Assembly (NCBI GenBank): GCA_003116975.1 | Contig: BGKB01000014.1 | Span: 576,601-640,600, forward strand | Length of the DNA stretch: 64,000 nucleotides | Direction of reading: 5' to 3' | DNA from: Aurantiochytrium sp. KH105 | Taxonomy: Eukaryota > Sar > Bigyra > Thraustochytrida > Thraustochytriidae | Part shown: in pieces, positions 26,199 to 36,075 of the stretch | How positions within the stretch are numbered: the first letter of the stretch is position 1 | Layout: every line of letters begins with the position of its first letter | The notes under the pieces: generated by a model | What the model was told of the DNA's origin: nothing | Databases searched by the model: none | What the model saw: only the letters and a program-made list of their open reading frames with translations | Position numbers and translations under genes: made by a program

Positions 26199-28100
26199 AT
26201 GCACCGGGGCCGGTGGTCGCAAACGCACGAGCAGCAGCCGCAGGAGGTCTCGCTGCAGCAAGGCCAGCAGCATCTCCCGTTCGCAAATCATCAGTACGCT
26301 GGATTCCACGCGCTCGAGTCGAGTCTTGAGCTGCAGCAAAATGGTGCCGGAGTCCAAGTAAACGCACACCTCGCAAATGGCAACTTGCAACACCAGCAGC
26401 ATGAAGTTCTCCCATCGCAGCTGTACAATATGCCCAGTGGCGGGGTTGACCCACGCCATGCGGTATGGATGCAAGTATTTGACGCGAACTCTGGCCGAAT
26501 GTACTATTTTAACACCGTGACGGGCCAGACGTCGTGGTGTCCACCCCCAGGTTTCCTTGTTGCAAACCCGACACATGCCTTTGTGTACCCGCAGCACGAA
26601 ACAGGGGTCGTTGCTGCACCTGACCAATCTTTGCTTTCTGTCAAAGACCATGCACCTTCGCAACCTTCGGCGGGAACGTCATCGTGGCAGAATCATTCTG
26701 CTTTTCTTGGCCACGAACCTGATCATTTAGGTGCCGTTTCCGGGGCGGCATTCAGTGCAGGCACATTTTCTGGCACTTCCACGCTCTCTGCGAGCGATCA
26801 AACTGTATTGGACGCAGACACGAACGTAGACGCAGATGCAAATACGGCACAGCGCCCAACCGTGTCGACAGAGGCAGAAGAGAGTCTTTCCGATCGCAAC
26901 TCATGCGATGACTCTGACAATGGCTCGGTCGAGGACTCCTTTGAGGGTCTGATTGACGCGAGGTGCTGGGGCCGCCCAGCCCATTTGCGAAACGTTAGCG
27001 AAGACGGCCCAGAGCCCATGGCAAGTGCCCATGCTCGCTTCCGATCTCTGTCTTCAATCGACAAACAAAGTCTCGAGCAACTCGCAGCGTACGGGCGAAA
27101 ACGTCGTCCGAAGCGTCATCCTTCCAATTCATCTTCGTCTTCCTCGTCCACGACGCAGGCGTCATCGTCTTCCGAGACCAAATCCGCTACTGCAAAAGAG
27201 TCCAAAAGCCAACGCCAACGAGGCTCGAGCTTTGCTGCAGCGCATGGAGTCTCAGATAAGCGTTTATATCCCCGTTTGCGCAGCCGGTCTCTGGGCGAGG
27301 GCGACTTTGAAAGCGCTATAACGAATCCTGATGCAACCGAGGATCTCTTGTGCGTGAGTGCAGTCATTCACGCGCACATTGTTCAATTTGTGCTTGCGTC
27401 ATCGACGTACATTTCCCCGCGATTCGCCATCTTCCAAGAATCGCCCAGCTCTCTTTCTCTGCCTTCTGGTGCTGACATCGCGGGCGGCGGCGCCGTTCTT
27501 GCTGCGAACAGGAACGCCGACAAGTCGTGCATGCAGCAAAGTGCAGAGGTGGCTGGTCAAGGCAAGGCTGCGGGCTCGTCGGATGTGAATGCTGTGCGAG
27601 GACGACATCGACGTCGACGCAGCAGCCTGGGCATTGCCATTCCAACACGGAACGCCATCTTTGCCTTCATACAGAACGTCTACCTGCGAGCGCAAATGGA
27701 GAAGGAGTGTATTCTCATGTCATTTGTATATTTGGAGCGTTTACTCAAGGCTACACGAGGTCAGCTTGCGCTCAACGAGTCAAACTGGAAGGGCGTCGTG
27801 CTCAGTACGATGATCTTGGCAAGCAAGGTATGGGACGATCTATCCATGAGCAATGGCGACTTTGCAAAAATCTGCCCTTCGTTTGCTCTCAAACGAATCA
27901 ATCAGATCGAGGTGTGCTTGCTGGAGGCCATGGCGTACGAGGTCCGGGTATCTTCGAGTCAGTACACAAAGTACTTTTTCCAGCTGCGCTCGATGCGCAA
28001 GGTGCTTGGCATTCCTATTATCAAGTCACAGGACGACGCGCTACCGGCCAGCCAGGCTCGTCGACGACAAGCGCGTAGAAACACAGTGTTTCACGTATAG
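26199..28100 (+). CDS. WW-domain plus cyclin Y-like protein, 633 aa
   Basis: A WW domain lies near residues 88-117: W90, the aromatic core GRMYYFNTVTGQTSW with the second Trp near 112, and the final Pro. WW domains bind Pro-rich or phospho-Ser/Thr-Pro ligands. The C-terminus (about 484-605) is a cyclin box of the cyclin Y/Pho80 group: ECILMSFVYLERLLKA, SNWKGVVLSTMILASKVWDD and YTKYFFQLRSM match human CCNY. The middle is disordered and Ser-rich. Cyclin Y activates the PCTAIRE kinase CDK14 at membranes in animals; the kinase partner here is unknown. The C-terminus ends shortly after the cyclin box, in a basic tail. The ATG at 26199 follows a GC-rich leader. Confidence 0.93.
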   Translation: MHRGRWSQTHEQQPQEVSLQQGQQHLPFANHQYAGFHALESSLELQQNGAGVQVNAHLANGNLQHQQHEVLPSQLYNMPSGGVDPRHAVWMQVFDANSGRMYYFNTVTGQTSWCPPPGFLVANPTHAFVYPQHETGVVAAPDQSLLSVKDHAPSQPSAGTSSWQNHSAFLGHEPDHLGAVSGAAFSAGTFSGTSTLSASDQTVLDADTNVDADANTAQRPTVSTEAEESLSDRNSCDDSDNGSVEDSFEGLIDARCWGRPAHLRNVSEDGPEPMASAHARFRSLSSIDKQSLEQLAAYGRKRRPKRHPSNSSSSSSSTTQASSSSETKSATAKESKSQRQRGSSFAAAHGVSDKRLYPRLRSRSLGEGDFESAITNPDATEDLLCVSAVIHAHIVQFVLASSTYISPRFAIFQESPSSLSLPSGADIAGGGAVLAANRNADKSCMQQSAEVAGQGKAAGSSDVNAVRGRHRRRRSSLGIAIPTRNAIFAFIQNVYLRAQMEKECILMSFVYLERLLKATRGQLALNESNWKGVVLSTMILASKVWDDLSMSNGDFAKICPSFALKRINQIEVCLLEAMAYEVRVSSSQYTKYFFQLRSMRKVLGIPIIKSQDDALPASQARRRQARRNTVFHV

Positions 28101-28541
28101 AAGTATTTTCGTGCGCGCTCACAGTCAATGCATCTCTCGCCTCTCCAAATTTTATTTTGGAAATGACAAGGGGGAGAAACAGCAATGGAGCAGTGATGTG
28201 GTCTTGTTGATTGCCGTCTTTGTCCGTGAACCAAGGAAGGAGCCAAGGCACGGGCAGCAATCTCGCAAAAAGTCATGCAGTTAAATGAAGCTGCCTATTC
28301 CATTACACCTTTATGGAGGGCGAAGCGTAACTCGCATATGATCATAATCTCCTTGTACACTTTACACACCATTCGGGGTTTCTCTCCTTGGGGGTCTTAA
28401 GGGGAAGTTGTGTAACCCATTTTTCCTCCATCTTTTCCTTTTCCTTTATTATCTTTTTCCAAAACTTGTAGAGCAAGCCGGTTGTTGTATCTCCCGTGAC
28501 AGATTGTAATACTTTACACGTTTCCGTAGACATTTGGTGTT
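28101..28541. other. 3' interval between convergent genes
   Basis: Shared 3' flank of the WW-cyclin gene and the docking-complex gene. It is AT-rich in places. A 60-codon minus-strand frame (28342-28545) abuts the docking gene's stop and is read as its 3' UTR. Confidence 0.65.
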
Positions 28542-29052
28542 TCAACGCGACGTGGTGTGACCTTCTTGAGCCATGATGCGTCGGAGCAGCTCTTGGTGCG
28601 AAAGTGGCTTCGGGTTTGAGCCGTCTCCAGCTGAAGGTCGGCTCCCACTTGCTCTGAGGCCGGAGCCATCTCCGTCTTCGTCCTCGTCATCTTCATCAGA
28701 CCAGCCTCCGCCCGATGAGGTGGTGACCGACGGCAGTCGCTGCAAATGATAGATTTGAGCTTGGATTGCCTGCTGCTGAAGTGCTTGCTGCTGCTTGTAG
28801 TAAGCAGTTTCAGTGGGCTTTTGCCGTGTAGCAATCGAATAGAGGAGCAAGAGCTCTGAGACACGCTGCTCAATGACTCCAATGTATTGCAACAAGTTCT
28901 TTTCGGTAATCTCATACTTTTTCATCGAGATCGTCTCTGCCTCGGCCGCAGCACGTTCCGATTCCGGCGACTTGTAACGCCGCTTGTTGCGCGGCTTGGC
29001 GCAATCTGCGCCGCTATGCTGTTGTTGCTGCTGCTGTTTTTGTTGTTGTTGT

Positions 29053-29098
<46 letters not shown>

Positions 29099-31148
29099 CT
29101 GGAACAGAAAAGGATGCATGCGCCCCATTGTGAATGACAAAGTTATCGATGAGCTTGGTGTCGCACCCAATGCGGACAAAGAGAGAGGCTACAGAAGCTT
29201 TGACACGGTCCACAAGTCTAGAAGCCTGCGTACCAGTCTCTTCATGACGCACAGTTCGCCGCTGTAAGGTTTGCAGACGCTCGTCGAGCTGGCGCAAAAT
29301 CGATCGCCCTTGACTTGTATCCCCGTCCTTGCCCTTGAAGCGCTCAATTTCCTCCCGTTCCATTTCTACGCTGCTCTCCAGCTCCTCAATCTGCTCACTG
29401 AGGAGGTTCACATGAGTGAAAAGGCGAAAAATCTCCTCTTCGCGCTGCAAAAAGACCTCGACCATTTCCGCGGGCGAGTCAATGCCTGATTTAGCCTTGA
29501 TCAGCTCAAAGCCCTGCTCCAACGAGTTCGCCTTTCCTTCCAGTGTGTGCAGGGCGACCTGGCCGCGAGCAATCTGCCACCTGCTCTGCTGAATGTTCGT
29601 CTTGAGTGCTTTTTCTTCATTGACGGTCAAATTGCCCGCGAGAGCCAAGTCATTTAGGGAGTCCGAGTGCAAAAGCTTGCCATGCAGGCCTCCAGCCAAT
29701 GTCTGGCGCAACTTGGTCTCATGCGAACTTCGCCGACGGGCGTGCTGCGTCGAGTCACGAGACTTATCGGAAGAATACTGGTTCGATTCCCTTTCATCGC
29801 CAGAACCAAAGCGATGACTCCGTCCGCCCGAACCTTGCACCTCGCCTTGTTGTTGATTGTGCTTGAGAAGTACGGACCCAAAGGGAGACAACTGCATGAT
29901 CGCCTTCTTGGCCTCTTCTTGCCTTTGTCTCTCCTCTTCTGCGACTCGGACCTCTTGCTTTTTGCGCTCTGACCAGAGACGCTCACGCTCTTTTTCCGTC
30001 TTGGCGTTGACAAAGATGCTCAGCACATCCCACTCTTCTTTGAGCTCGCTGACGATTGCAGAAGACTTCTCCGAAATATCCTTTGCCTGAAGACGGAGCG
30101 CCTCTTCGCGCTCTCGCGCGGCAGCAACTTGCTGTAATATATCCTTTTGCGCTTCCTCGAGCTGCATGCGCACGCCAGCAAGCTCGCGCTGCAAAGCAAA
30201 GTCATCGAGCTGCTGCAAACGGAGCTCGTTGATTTGTTCGCGCAGAACGGTGTCGTGTGTAGTGGCCTCGTTGAGCCTCGTGTGGAGGGCATCGAGCCGC
30301 ACAATATATCCTTCGCGTTTGGGCATGCCGCGACGCATGCCGCGGTCACTCTTTAAAAGCATCCCCAGACGTTTGCGCGCTTGCTCGACTTTTCGTTCGA
30401 GATCGGCAGCTTGCTCGTTTTGGCGCTCGAGAATTCGCTTCTGTCGCTCCACCTTTCGCGTCATTTCGTTGCTCTCTTCTGTGATGCGAAGAAGTAACTT
30501 AATACCACGCCCTGATGCAGTTTGGCCGCTGTCCCCTGTATTTGCGGTTGCAGCGCCTCCGGACGTATCCTCTTGAGTTGTGGGCATATCAGCGCCCCGC
30601 TTCTTTTCGACGAGCTTTGAGATCATCTCCGAGGTCTTGCTTCGGGTCGCACGGTCCATGATGGAAGGCCGAGCTGCCAGCGCCTTGGCAAAAGGATTGG
30701 GTTTGAGTCGTCTTCGTCGTGCAGGAGACGTCGATGCTGCAGACGTGGAGTTCGATGAGGAAGGAATCTGCCGCTTCTTCTTTCGTTTGGGTCTCTTGGC
30801 ATCGCTGGCGCTCGAGGTCTTTGGACGCATGCGCTTCCCATCGAGATCCGGGCGCCACAGCTTGTCTTTGGTTTGGCTGCTGCCTGGAGCTGCAGTTGCC
30901 GCGCGCACTGCATTCGCAGATGACGCCGACGACGACTTCGGCTTGAGAGAGACGCGCGAGACACGACTTGGGACGAAAGCTGACGCCCCCGTCGTCCCTC
31001 GAGATCTGCCGACAAGGCTAGCGTCTCGGATCTCGCCTGCGGCAGAGTCTTTCCTGGCCGGCGCCGTCGCGTCGCCTGTCGCTGCGCCGTTCACCGCTGC
31101 AGCGTGCACGAGGCTCGCCATGCCCGCGGCGCTGCTCTTCCCAAACAT
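28542..31148 (-). CDS. Outer dynein arm docking coiled coil, CCDC63/CCDC114-like, 868 aa
   Basis: The first ATG is at 31148 (MFGKSSAAGMASLV); the longer open frame begins at a TTG. Coiled coil runs from about residue 223 to 420, with RLDALHTRLNEATTHDTVLR resembling the CCDC63/ODA1 segment. Later landmarks match the CCDC63/CCDC114 (ODAD1) family: a block near 553-575 (AKSGIDSPAEMVEVFLQREE) and ITEKNLLQYIGVIEQRVSEL near 746-770. Proteins of this family anchor outer dynein arms to axonemal doublets. A poly-Gln tract (about 684-711) interrupts the conserved part. A Ser/Arg/Lys-rich N-terminal 200 residues is lineage-specific. It is divergent from the coiled-coil gene at 31642. Confidence 0.87.
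29017..29096 (-). repeat. Coding CAG/CAA repeat (poly-Gln)
   Basis: About 27 codons of CAG with CAA interruptions inside the docking-complex gene, read as Gln on the minus strand. Confidence 0.95.
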
Positions 31149-31641
31149 CTTGCTCTGCGGACCTGCCTCGCTGCGCGCGTCCGCAGTCGCACGAGCAAAT
31201 ACGCAAGCGAGCGAGCGCGCTCGCGGCGCCGTGTCCGGACTGGCGTCGCCTTCGAAGCGACGCTTCAAAGGCCGCTCGAGCCCTCTCGAGCGAGGAAGGG
31301 AGAGAGAGAGAGAGAGGCTGATTGACTCGGGCTCAGATTCGGGTCATCAGCATCATCATCATCATCACCATCGATTATGAGGAGGATTCACCGTTCGCTT
31401 CAACGGACATCTTGGATGGAGATGAGGGCGAGACGAGACGTGACGAGACGGGACGAGACGGGACGAGACGAGGTTAGACAAGACAAGACAAGCCAAGGCA
31501 AGGCAAGACAAGATGCTTGAGCGTGATTGTTAGGCAGGCACGTACGCACGATCGATTGATCGATCGATCGCGAGACCGATCGATTGGTCGATCGCGAGGC
31601 CGATTGGTGTGAACAGCGCAGACGCTGACGCGCTCTGCGCG
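31149..31641. other. Divergent promoter interval with simple repeats
   Basis: 493 bases separate the divergent ATGs. It holds a CATCAT run (31347-31369), GACGA/GACAA pentamer runs (31426-31510) and a GATCGATTGATCGATCGATC palindromic patch (31549-31600). No gene is supported. Confidence 0.7.
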
Positions 31642-33738
31642 ATGGTCATTCTGCAGTCGGTTGAGGCCCAATTGCAAGGACTCGATGACCTGCTCAAGGG
31701 ACTTACGGGCAACCTCGCAACCAGCAAAGACCGCGAGGTGCAGAAGACAGCATCGCACAAAGGCGCTCGAGCGAACAAAAACTCGCTCGAGAAACAGGCT
31801 TCTCACCCACGAGCTCGAAAGGGCTGTGAGGCGCGAGGCAGCGAAAATACATCGAGGGAACTCCAGGGTGCCTCTCATGCGGTTCGCCGAGACCATGACA
31901 TACCTGCACAACCAAATAAAAGTGCAAAAAGCGCAAGAAGCGAAGCGAATCCATTAGAAGATATCAATGCCGAAGCTGTCCAGCATGACGATGCTCGAAA
32001 GCTTACTTGTGATGTCGGTGCCAGGGTCGAAGTGAGCTTTCAAGACGATGATTTACTTGCGCGTGCGAGGGAATTTGTGCGCCAAGCAAATGCGCTCTTT
32101 CCTGACTCCCAAAAAGAGGATTACGTCCCGGACGCGGTGCCAGCCGAAACAAAAGAGAGCGTTGTGCATCTTGAAAAAGAAGATGAGACGCCAGATCTTG
32201 ACGAACAGTCGATCGCCAGTGATGATTCGCTTTGCACGCCTCGCGCTGCCAACCCTCCGAAAACGTACATGTGGGTCCCACTTGCGCGAGGAGGCATGAC
32301 GGCCCGCGGATCAGATACGATTTATTTCCAGTCAGACATATGCGGGCCCAATGCCTTCACCGAAAAGGTTGCCCAGGACGTTCTTGTTTGTGGACACGTG
32401 TACCGTGTTGCCTCAATTGAAAAGGTATCATCCGGTGGAGTCAAGGTGATCCTGACGTCTGCAATTGTCAGTGCAGCCCGGCAGCGCGACAAAGACAACG
32501 AAGGATTCGTCAAGGTATTTGCCAAGATGTGCCATCATAAGCTTACCACGGAGCAAATACGGCGGGCGCGCCTTTGCGGGAAGGGCCACGTCTACGGCCT
32601 CATTCAAGCATCAAGTCGGTCCTCGCGAGGACGAGAGGCAACAGAGCGCAAACTCATGGCAGTCGAGGAAGCGAGTCAGCGGCAGCGAGCGGCTGAAGAC
32701 CAGCGGAAGCAAGCCTTGGAAGTGAAAGCTGCGGAGCTCCGCGCGCGAACTAAAGCCCGATTGCAGAAGCAAGCGAGAGAGCGTCGCGCTGCTGAAAAAG
32801 CGAAACAAGAAGCGGAAGCCATGGAAGCTATGGAACGCGTTAAGCAAGAATCCAGAGTTCAGGACGAGCTTATTCGGGCCGCCGAGCTGAGTCGCAAACG
32901 AATTGCTCAGCATCGACTTCGCGAAAAAAGGAAACAAAGTCTCGCAGAAACGCAAGAGAGAGTGAAAGCCACGAATTCGAACTCTGAGGGTTCTTCCACC
33001 AGCCGAACTGAAACACCCGACCTCGTTCGCAAATCGCGCGAGAGGGTTCGTCTACGCAAAGAGTCCCTTCGTGCCGCACAGGCTGCGCTTCAAGCGCAGC
33101 AAGAACCAACATCGGGCCGGAGTTGTGGCGAAACTGCTAAAACGCGACTCTCTGAGGAAGAAATGCGCCGCGCTACACGTGAGCGCAGAGAGCGTTTTAT
33201 CAAGGTTGCGCGGAGTGTACGAGAGGAAGAAGAGGCAAAATACGCTCGAACAAGCAGGAAGACCAAATCAAGGCCAAACACCACACTAGGTTCCACATTG
33301 GCAAATCGAGTTCAGGTGCAAATTTTGCCTTCACCACGAAAGACGAGGTTTCCGCCCTTGACCTCAAATTCTTCTTTCAAGCCGGCCCTGGCAAGTGCTT
33401 CTACAACAACATATACAAGGCGCGGTGAAAAGCCTGCTGAAAGCAATAATCGCATGAACAAAAACAACAGCAATAGCAACAATAATAACGATTGTCTTAG
33501 CGACGACGAGGACGAGGGGCATATGAACGAGACCAGCGTTCACTTCAAGGTGCGTGAGGTCAACAGTGGTCGAGCGGCTCGCTCCGCGGGTGATGCTTCA
33601 GCAACATCAATACCAATATTGTCGTCATCACCAGCAGCAGCGACAACAACATCAACGTCGACAAGACGAATGAATACGAAGGAAACGCCTCCGTTCTTTA
33701 CGCAAGCAAGCCGTCGCGGGTCGTATCTTTTTCATTGA
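31642..33738 (+). CDS. Coiled-coil protein of unknown function, 698 aa
   Basis: The ATG at 31642 opens MVILQSVEAQLQGLDDLLKG; the apparent earlier start is a GTG. A folded segment at about residues 207-325 (KTYMWVPLARGGMTARGSDT; later CGKGHVYGLIQASS) is not one I recognise. Strong basic-acidic coiled coil follows (about 333-450 and again 475-540). The C-terminus is Asn/Ser/Thr-rich and disordered. Its stop is 44 bases from the stop of the convergent GAF gene. Its divergent pairing with a dynein-arm docking gene hints at an axonemal role, which is inference only. Confidence 0.85.
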   Translation: MVILQSVEAQLQGLDDLLKGLTGNLATSKDREVQKTASHKGARANKNSLEKQASHPRARKGCEARGSENTSRELQGASHAVRRDHDIPAQPNKSAKSARSEANPLEDINAEAVQHDDARKLTCDVGARVEVSFQDDDLLARAREFVRQANALFPDSQKEDYVPDAVPAETKESVVHLEKEDETPDLDEQSIASDDSLCTPRAANPPKTYMWVPLARGGMTARGSDTIYFQSDICGPNAFTEKVAQDVLVCGHVYRVASIEKVSSGGVKVILTSAIVSAARQRDKDNEGFVKVFAKMCHHKLTTEQIRRARLCGKGHVYGLIQASSRSSRGREATERKLMAVEEASQRQRAAEDQRKQALEVKAAELRARTKARLQKQARERRAAEKAKQEAEAMEAMERVKQESRVQDELIRAAELSRKRIAQHRLREKRKQSLAETQERVKATNSNSEGSSTSRTETPDLVRKSRERVRLRKESLRAAQAALQAQQEPTSGRSCGETAKTRLSEEEMRRATRERRERFIKVARSVREEEEAKYARTSRKTKSRPNTTLGSTLANRVQVQILPSPRKTRFPPLTSNSSFKPALASASTTTYTRRGEKPAESNNRMNKNNSNSNNNNDCLSDDEDEGHMNETSVHFKVREVNSGRAARSAGDASATSIPILSSSPAAATTTSTSTRRMNTKETPPFFTQASRRGSYLFH

Positions 33739-33782
33739 GAAATAAATCAACATGTATTTGCTCTGCTCATTGCTACCTTGAC

Positions 33783-35306
33783 TTATTCGTCGCCTTCGCC
33801 CTCTTCCCCTTCCTCAATAAGCTCCTGATGCTGAATTTTAGATGAGGGCCCACGCGCGATTGTTTTGCCAGCGAACTCAGTTGATGCGTCCTGTGCATGT
33901 GCTTGGTAGAGCTGGGACTGCGCCAGCACAGGGCCTGCAATCATGAGAAAGGACCTCATGACGCTGACATCGTCTTCATTGAAGACGCCATAGAGTTTAT
34001 TGATGAGCTGAATGACGCCAACGACGGTGCCATCATTGTTCTGACATGGCATGCAAAGGATGGTTTTTGTTTTGAATCCACTCTTCTTGTCTACCTCTTG
34101 GTTAAAGCGCGGATCTTCATATGCGTCGGGAATGTTGATGATTTCATTGTTGATGCAGCATTCCCCGGCAATTCCCTTGTCCATTGGCATGCGTAAATTG
34201 ACTTCACCTTGCAAAGACATGAGTTCCCTGGCAGTTTTGTCGAGGAGAAACATGGTACAACGATCTGCTTCGACGAGTTCGTGGGCTCGCTGGGTGATTG
34301 TGAAGAGGAGAGAGTTCACGCCTAGGTTGCTGTGCATAGCTTGAATGATGTCGAGAAGCGACTGCACCTTCCTCTGCGATGAGGCCATGTTTTGGTACAA
34401 ACTCGCGTTATTGAGCGCAATCCCAGCCTGCGCGGCAAGAATCCCCACCATTTCTTCGTCAACATCTGAAAAAGGCACGTACTTTTCATCTTTGCCATTT
34501 CCATCCTTGGTTTCGTCCTCGTAATTTTCCAAGCCGGCTTGGTACTGCTTTGTGCTTTCTGGAAAACGATTGATGGCCTGAAGAACCCCGACCACCTTGC
34601 TGTCGGCATCCTGGACAGGGACGGCGAGGATGGATTTAGTCCTGTAGCCCGTGTTGGCATCATGCTCACTGTTAAAGCGCGAGTCGTCATAGGCGTCGGC
34701 AATATTGCAGCGCACGCCCGTGGCGGCGACAGAACCTGCCACGCCCTGCCCGATCGGGAGACGAATGCTCTTTGCGCCCTTGGCAACCATAAGTTGAAGC
34801 TCTCTTGATCCCTCGTCCAACGTGAACAACGAAGCGCGATCACAGTGCAAAAGCTCGCACGTTTCCTTGATGATGACTTCGGTGGCATCATACGGATCAA
34901 GCTGCCCGGCAATGGCGCGAGAAGAAGCAATCGCCTGCTCAAGGGTTTCAAGCCGCTTTTTAATGGCAATCGTGTCAGAGAGCGTCCCAGGTCTCCGGGG
35001 TGCTTTCCGGGGATGAATTTCACCGTCCTCGTCTGCGGAGGCCGAAGCTTCTTTGTAGCAGTCCTTGGCATATTGCACGCAGTCCGCAGGCGAGTATGGT
35101 TTGCCTTCACGGGCTTGCACTTTTTCGTCGAGGACGTCACGCAAGAACGCCACCGGGTCTTTCGGCCTGTTAAGGATCACTTCTGCGGTCAGGTACTCCA
35201 CGAGCACCTTAAAGTTGTGTCGGCCCAGATAAGCGGAAGACGCTTCGAGCTCATTGGCCTTGCTCACCCCGCCCTGGGCCGGGGTCTCCTCTGTCGCCGT
35301 CGCCAT
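33783..35306 (-). CDS. RIIa-docking plus tandem GAF protein, 507 aa
   Basis: The ATG at 35306 opens MATATEETPAQGG. Residues 24-65 (SAYLGRHNFKVLVEYLTAEV, then RPKDPVAFLRDVL) fit the RIIa/Dpy-30 docking signature, with its RP-x-DP-x-x-FL motif. Two GAF domains follow at about 142-315 and 333-480. Both keep elements of the NKFDE signature of cyclic-nucleotide-binding GAF domains: NRF...FSDVDEE in the first, INKLYGVFNEDD in the second. There is no phosphodiesterase, cyclase or kinase domain, and the protein ends in an acidic tail. It therefore looks like a ligand sensor tethered through the docking domain, of the kind seen on axonemal AKAP-type scaffolds. Ligand and location are inferred. Confidence 0.92.
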   Translation of the reverse strand: MATATEETPAQGGVSKANELEASSAYLGRHNFKVLVEYLTAEVILNRPKDPVAFLRDVLDEKVQAREGKPYSPADCVQYAKDCYKEASASADEDGEIHPRKAPRRPGTLSDTIAIKKRLETLEQAIASSRAIAGQLDPYDATEVIIKETCELLHCDRASLFTLDEGSRELQLMVAKGAKSIRLPIGQGVAGSVAATGVRCNIADAYDDSRFNSEHDANTGYRTKSILAVPVQDADSKVVGVLQAINRFPESTKQYQAGLENYEDETKDGNGKDEKYVPFSDVDEEMVGILAAQAGIALNNASLYQNMASSQRKVQSLLDIIQAMHSNLGVNSLLFTITQRAHELVEADRCTMFLLDKTARELMSLQGEVNLRMPMDKGIAGECCINNEIINIPDAYEDPRFNQEVDKKSGFKTKTILCMPCQNNDGTVVGVIQLINKLYGVFNEDDVSVMRSFLMIAGPVLAQSQLYQAHAQDASTEFAGKTIARGPSSKIQHQELIEEGEEGEGDE

Positions 35307-36075
35307 GATTTGTGTATTTATTTGTCGACTTTTGTGCTCTTGCCAAACCCGGCACTGATTACGTGCGCGGCACAAGAGAACCACCAGCACCTCTTTTTCT
35401 TGACGGATGACCCTCGGGTACGCGCAAACGCACGCTCGCATGTACGTCTGCGACGCGCTCGAGGGTGGTGTCGCGCTTCTCTCGCCCGCCGAGCCCCTCT
35501 GGCAAGGGGCGTATTCTGGAACTCTATGACTATTTGGGTCTTGTTTCTATATGAAAAACACAAGACTCCGTGCATTGCACACAATGGAAAGTATACGTTT
35601 CTGTGCCGCGCTCTCAAGCTGGGAAAAAACAGGCTCAAACTCCTTCCGCGCGTGCCCCCCTCGGCCAAACGGTACTCTCGGTTCCTTTATTCGGTGCGAT
35701 GGATGCTCGAGTGTCATTTTTTGGGGTTTGTACTGTTATCGACTGGGCTTGACTTGTTGTTTATCATTTCTTGTCAAGGAAAAAAGGGAAAGCAAAGGAA
35801 CGAAAAAGAAAGGGTAGAAGACAAGCAGAGCCGTCCGGCATTCTGGATTGGGTGAACGAGAAGGTCACTCACTGTTCATTTGTCTCACTCTTGCTCCTCA
35901 GCATGCATTATGATGCAAAGACTGCAGCAAAAAGCAAATGAACCTGTCTGACGTTATCATAGTCATCAAAGAAGAAAAAAACAAGAGAAAAGGTCAAGAA
36001 AAAAAGGCCGAAACGATTTCTTGAACTCAGCTCAGCCTGCTCGGGCTTCTAAAAAAATTATCGTACGTCATTATG
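35307..36075. other. Spacer upstream of the GAF gene
   Basis: This is the 5' flank of the GAF gene and the 3' flank of the ABCA gene, both minus-strand. A long plus-strand frame entering from 34845 is mostly antisense to the GAF gene and is not accepted. A-rich runs lie at 35965-36005. Nothing else is recognised. Confidence 0.6.

Noticed and set aside
28342-28545. 67-codon minus-strand frame right after the docking gene
   Set aside because: Begins at TTG, overlaps the docking gene's stop and reads best as its 3' UTR.
34845-35855. 336-codon plus-strand frame
   Set aside because: The first part is antisense to the GAF gene, and the rest shows no recognisable domain.
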